Assembly: GCA_018396995.1 (NCBI GenBank)
Contig: JAGTQB010000003.1
Span: forward strand, 1-32,255
DNA: 32,255 nt
Direction: 5' to 3'
Source: Candidatus Bathyarchaeota archaeon
Lineage (GTDB): Archaea; Thermoproteota; Bathyarchaeia; Bathyarchaeales; DTEX01
Position numbers and translations under genes: made by a program. Positions 31,805 through 32,255 of the stretch are shown here, piece by piece. The notes beneath the pieces are model-generated. The model saw only the letters and a program-made list of their open reading frames with translations, had not been told where the DNA came from and ran no database searches. The number at the start of each line of letters is the position of its first letter. The first letter of the stretch is position 1.

Positions 31805-32255
31805 TCATTTCTTCCAGAGATAAATCTTCCTGGCAAATTCAGGAAGAATATGGTGCGGCCTTATAACTTGGTAAATTTCCGCATGCGCCAAGTAAGGCTC
31901 TACATTGGGATGTTGAGCCCCCTCTTCCAAATCTTTTTCCAAACCATCAACACAACTGAATAAACAGAAAATGTTGCCATATCCAATTACAACATTCCCA
32001 TATTCACCACTCTTTAAAACATTCACTATATTGTCAGGAAGCGATGTTGCACCTTCCCAACCACATGCTGTTTTTCCTTTATCTCCTATGTAATGAGCCA
32101 ACTCAAAAGCAGGATAAGTGTAAGGTACTCCAAAAGCTTTAAACAAGAGTGGGAAAGCATACCTTTCACCTTCAAATTCAGGCTCAGGAAATTCTCCAAA
32201 CTCATGCAAATACCTTCCATAAGCATATATAACTCTAATCAAATCCCATTTGTCC
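31805..32255 (-). CDS. Unrecognised protein, 5' truncated by the window edge
   Basis: The minus frame is open from the right edge to a stop at 31805, giving at least 149 residues, with DKWD before the TTG at 32242. So the gene almost certainly begins outside the window. Aromatic- and glycine-rich soluble sequence with several His and Cys: FELAHYIGDKGK, CGWEGATSLPDN, YGNVVIGYGN, CLFSCVDG, HAEIYQVIRPHHILPEF. No motif I can assign. Codon choice (frequent AAA, GAA, TTT) looks more A/T-biased than the housekeeping genes to the left. Convergent with the cysteine-rich locus. Possibly of foreign origin; function unknown. Confidence 0.6.
   Translation of the reverse strand, partial: DKWDLIRVIYAYGRYLHEFGEFPEPEFEGERYAFPLLFKAFGVPYTYPAFELAHYIGDKGKTACGWEGATSLPDNIVNVLKSGEYGNVVIGYGNIFCLFSCVDGLEKDLEEGAQHPNVEPYLAHAEIYQVIRPHHILPEFARKIYLWKK

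Noticed and set aside
1-32255. CRISPR array, insertion sequence, prophage or integrase
   Set aside because: No spaced direct repeats, transposase motifs or phage structural genes were seen on either strand.

Overview
The window looks like a chromosomal piece of an archaeon, most likely a TACK/Thermoproteota lineage of the Bathyarchaeia kind. That placement is an inference. The direct support is archaeal EF-2 with a diphthamide histidine and the RQMT switch-I form, archaeal uS19, a UbiA-type archaeal lipid prenyltransferase, ATP-dependent DNA ligase, cupin-type phosphoglucose isomerase, a JAMM protease, a PAC2 protein, TATA-type promoters and GGTGA/GGAGG ribosome binding sites. No CRISPR array, insertion sequence or rRNA was seen, and no gene-free stretch exceeds about 300 nt.

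Layout. 1-4.9 kb: a membrane-bound group 4 [NiFe]-hydrogenase module (small subunit, large subunit, NuoH-like, NuoI-like, then an unknown gene) on the minus strand, meeting a proton-antiporter subunit (5' end outside the window) convergently. 5.0-5.5 kb: a small winged-helix ORF and tRNA-Leu(CAG) with an encoded CCA. 5.5-11.1 kb: lipid prenyltransferase, ArgRS, a stand-alone uS19 gene and EF-2. 11.2-14.6 kb: a Na+/Ca2+ exchanger and a two-gene cysteine operon (cysK-cysE). 14.6-19.5 kb: a minus-strand run DNA ligase, JAMM protease, pyrE, cupin PGI, purF. 19.5-24 kb: a zinc-ribbon/coiled-coil protein, a TGS-domain GTPase, a PAC2 protein and gatB. 24-28 kb: an MFS-like membrane protein, a small MscS-like membrane protein, a zinc-ribbon protein, a stand-alone RAM-domain regulator and a probable HExxH metalloprotease.

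28-32.3 kb is different. Three genes are broken: a membrane metal-dependent hydrolase family gene has a frameshift, a LemA-like gene has an in-frame TAG inside its membrane helix, and a cysteine-rich gene is frameshifted and lacks a proper start. An intact MFS gene and a two-helix membrane protein lie among them, and the right edge cuts an unrecognised gene. The last kilobase resembles DPANN-type cysteine-rich proteins more than the rest of the window. Genuine gene decay, acquisition of foreign DNA and errors near a contig end all remain possible.

The most checkable new points are the three disrupted genes, two AGCGCT palindromes flanking a TATA box between the GTPase and PAC2 genes, a perfect 12-bp tandem repeat just upstream of the MFS promoter, the uncharacterised HEVGH protein, the four-repeat zinc-ribbon coiled-coil protein, and the hydrogenase operon with no visible NuoC-like subunit plus an unknown downstream gene.
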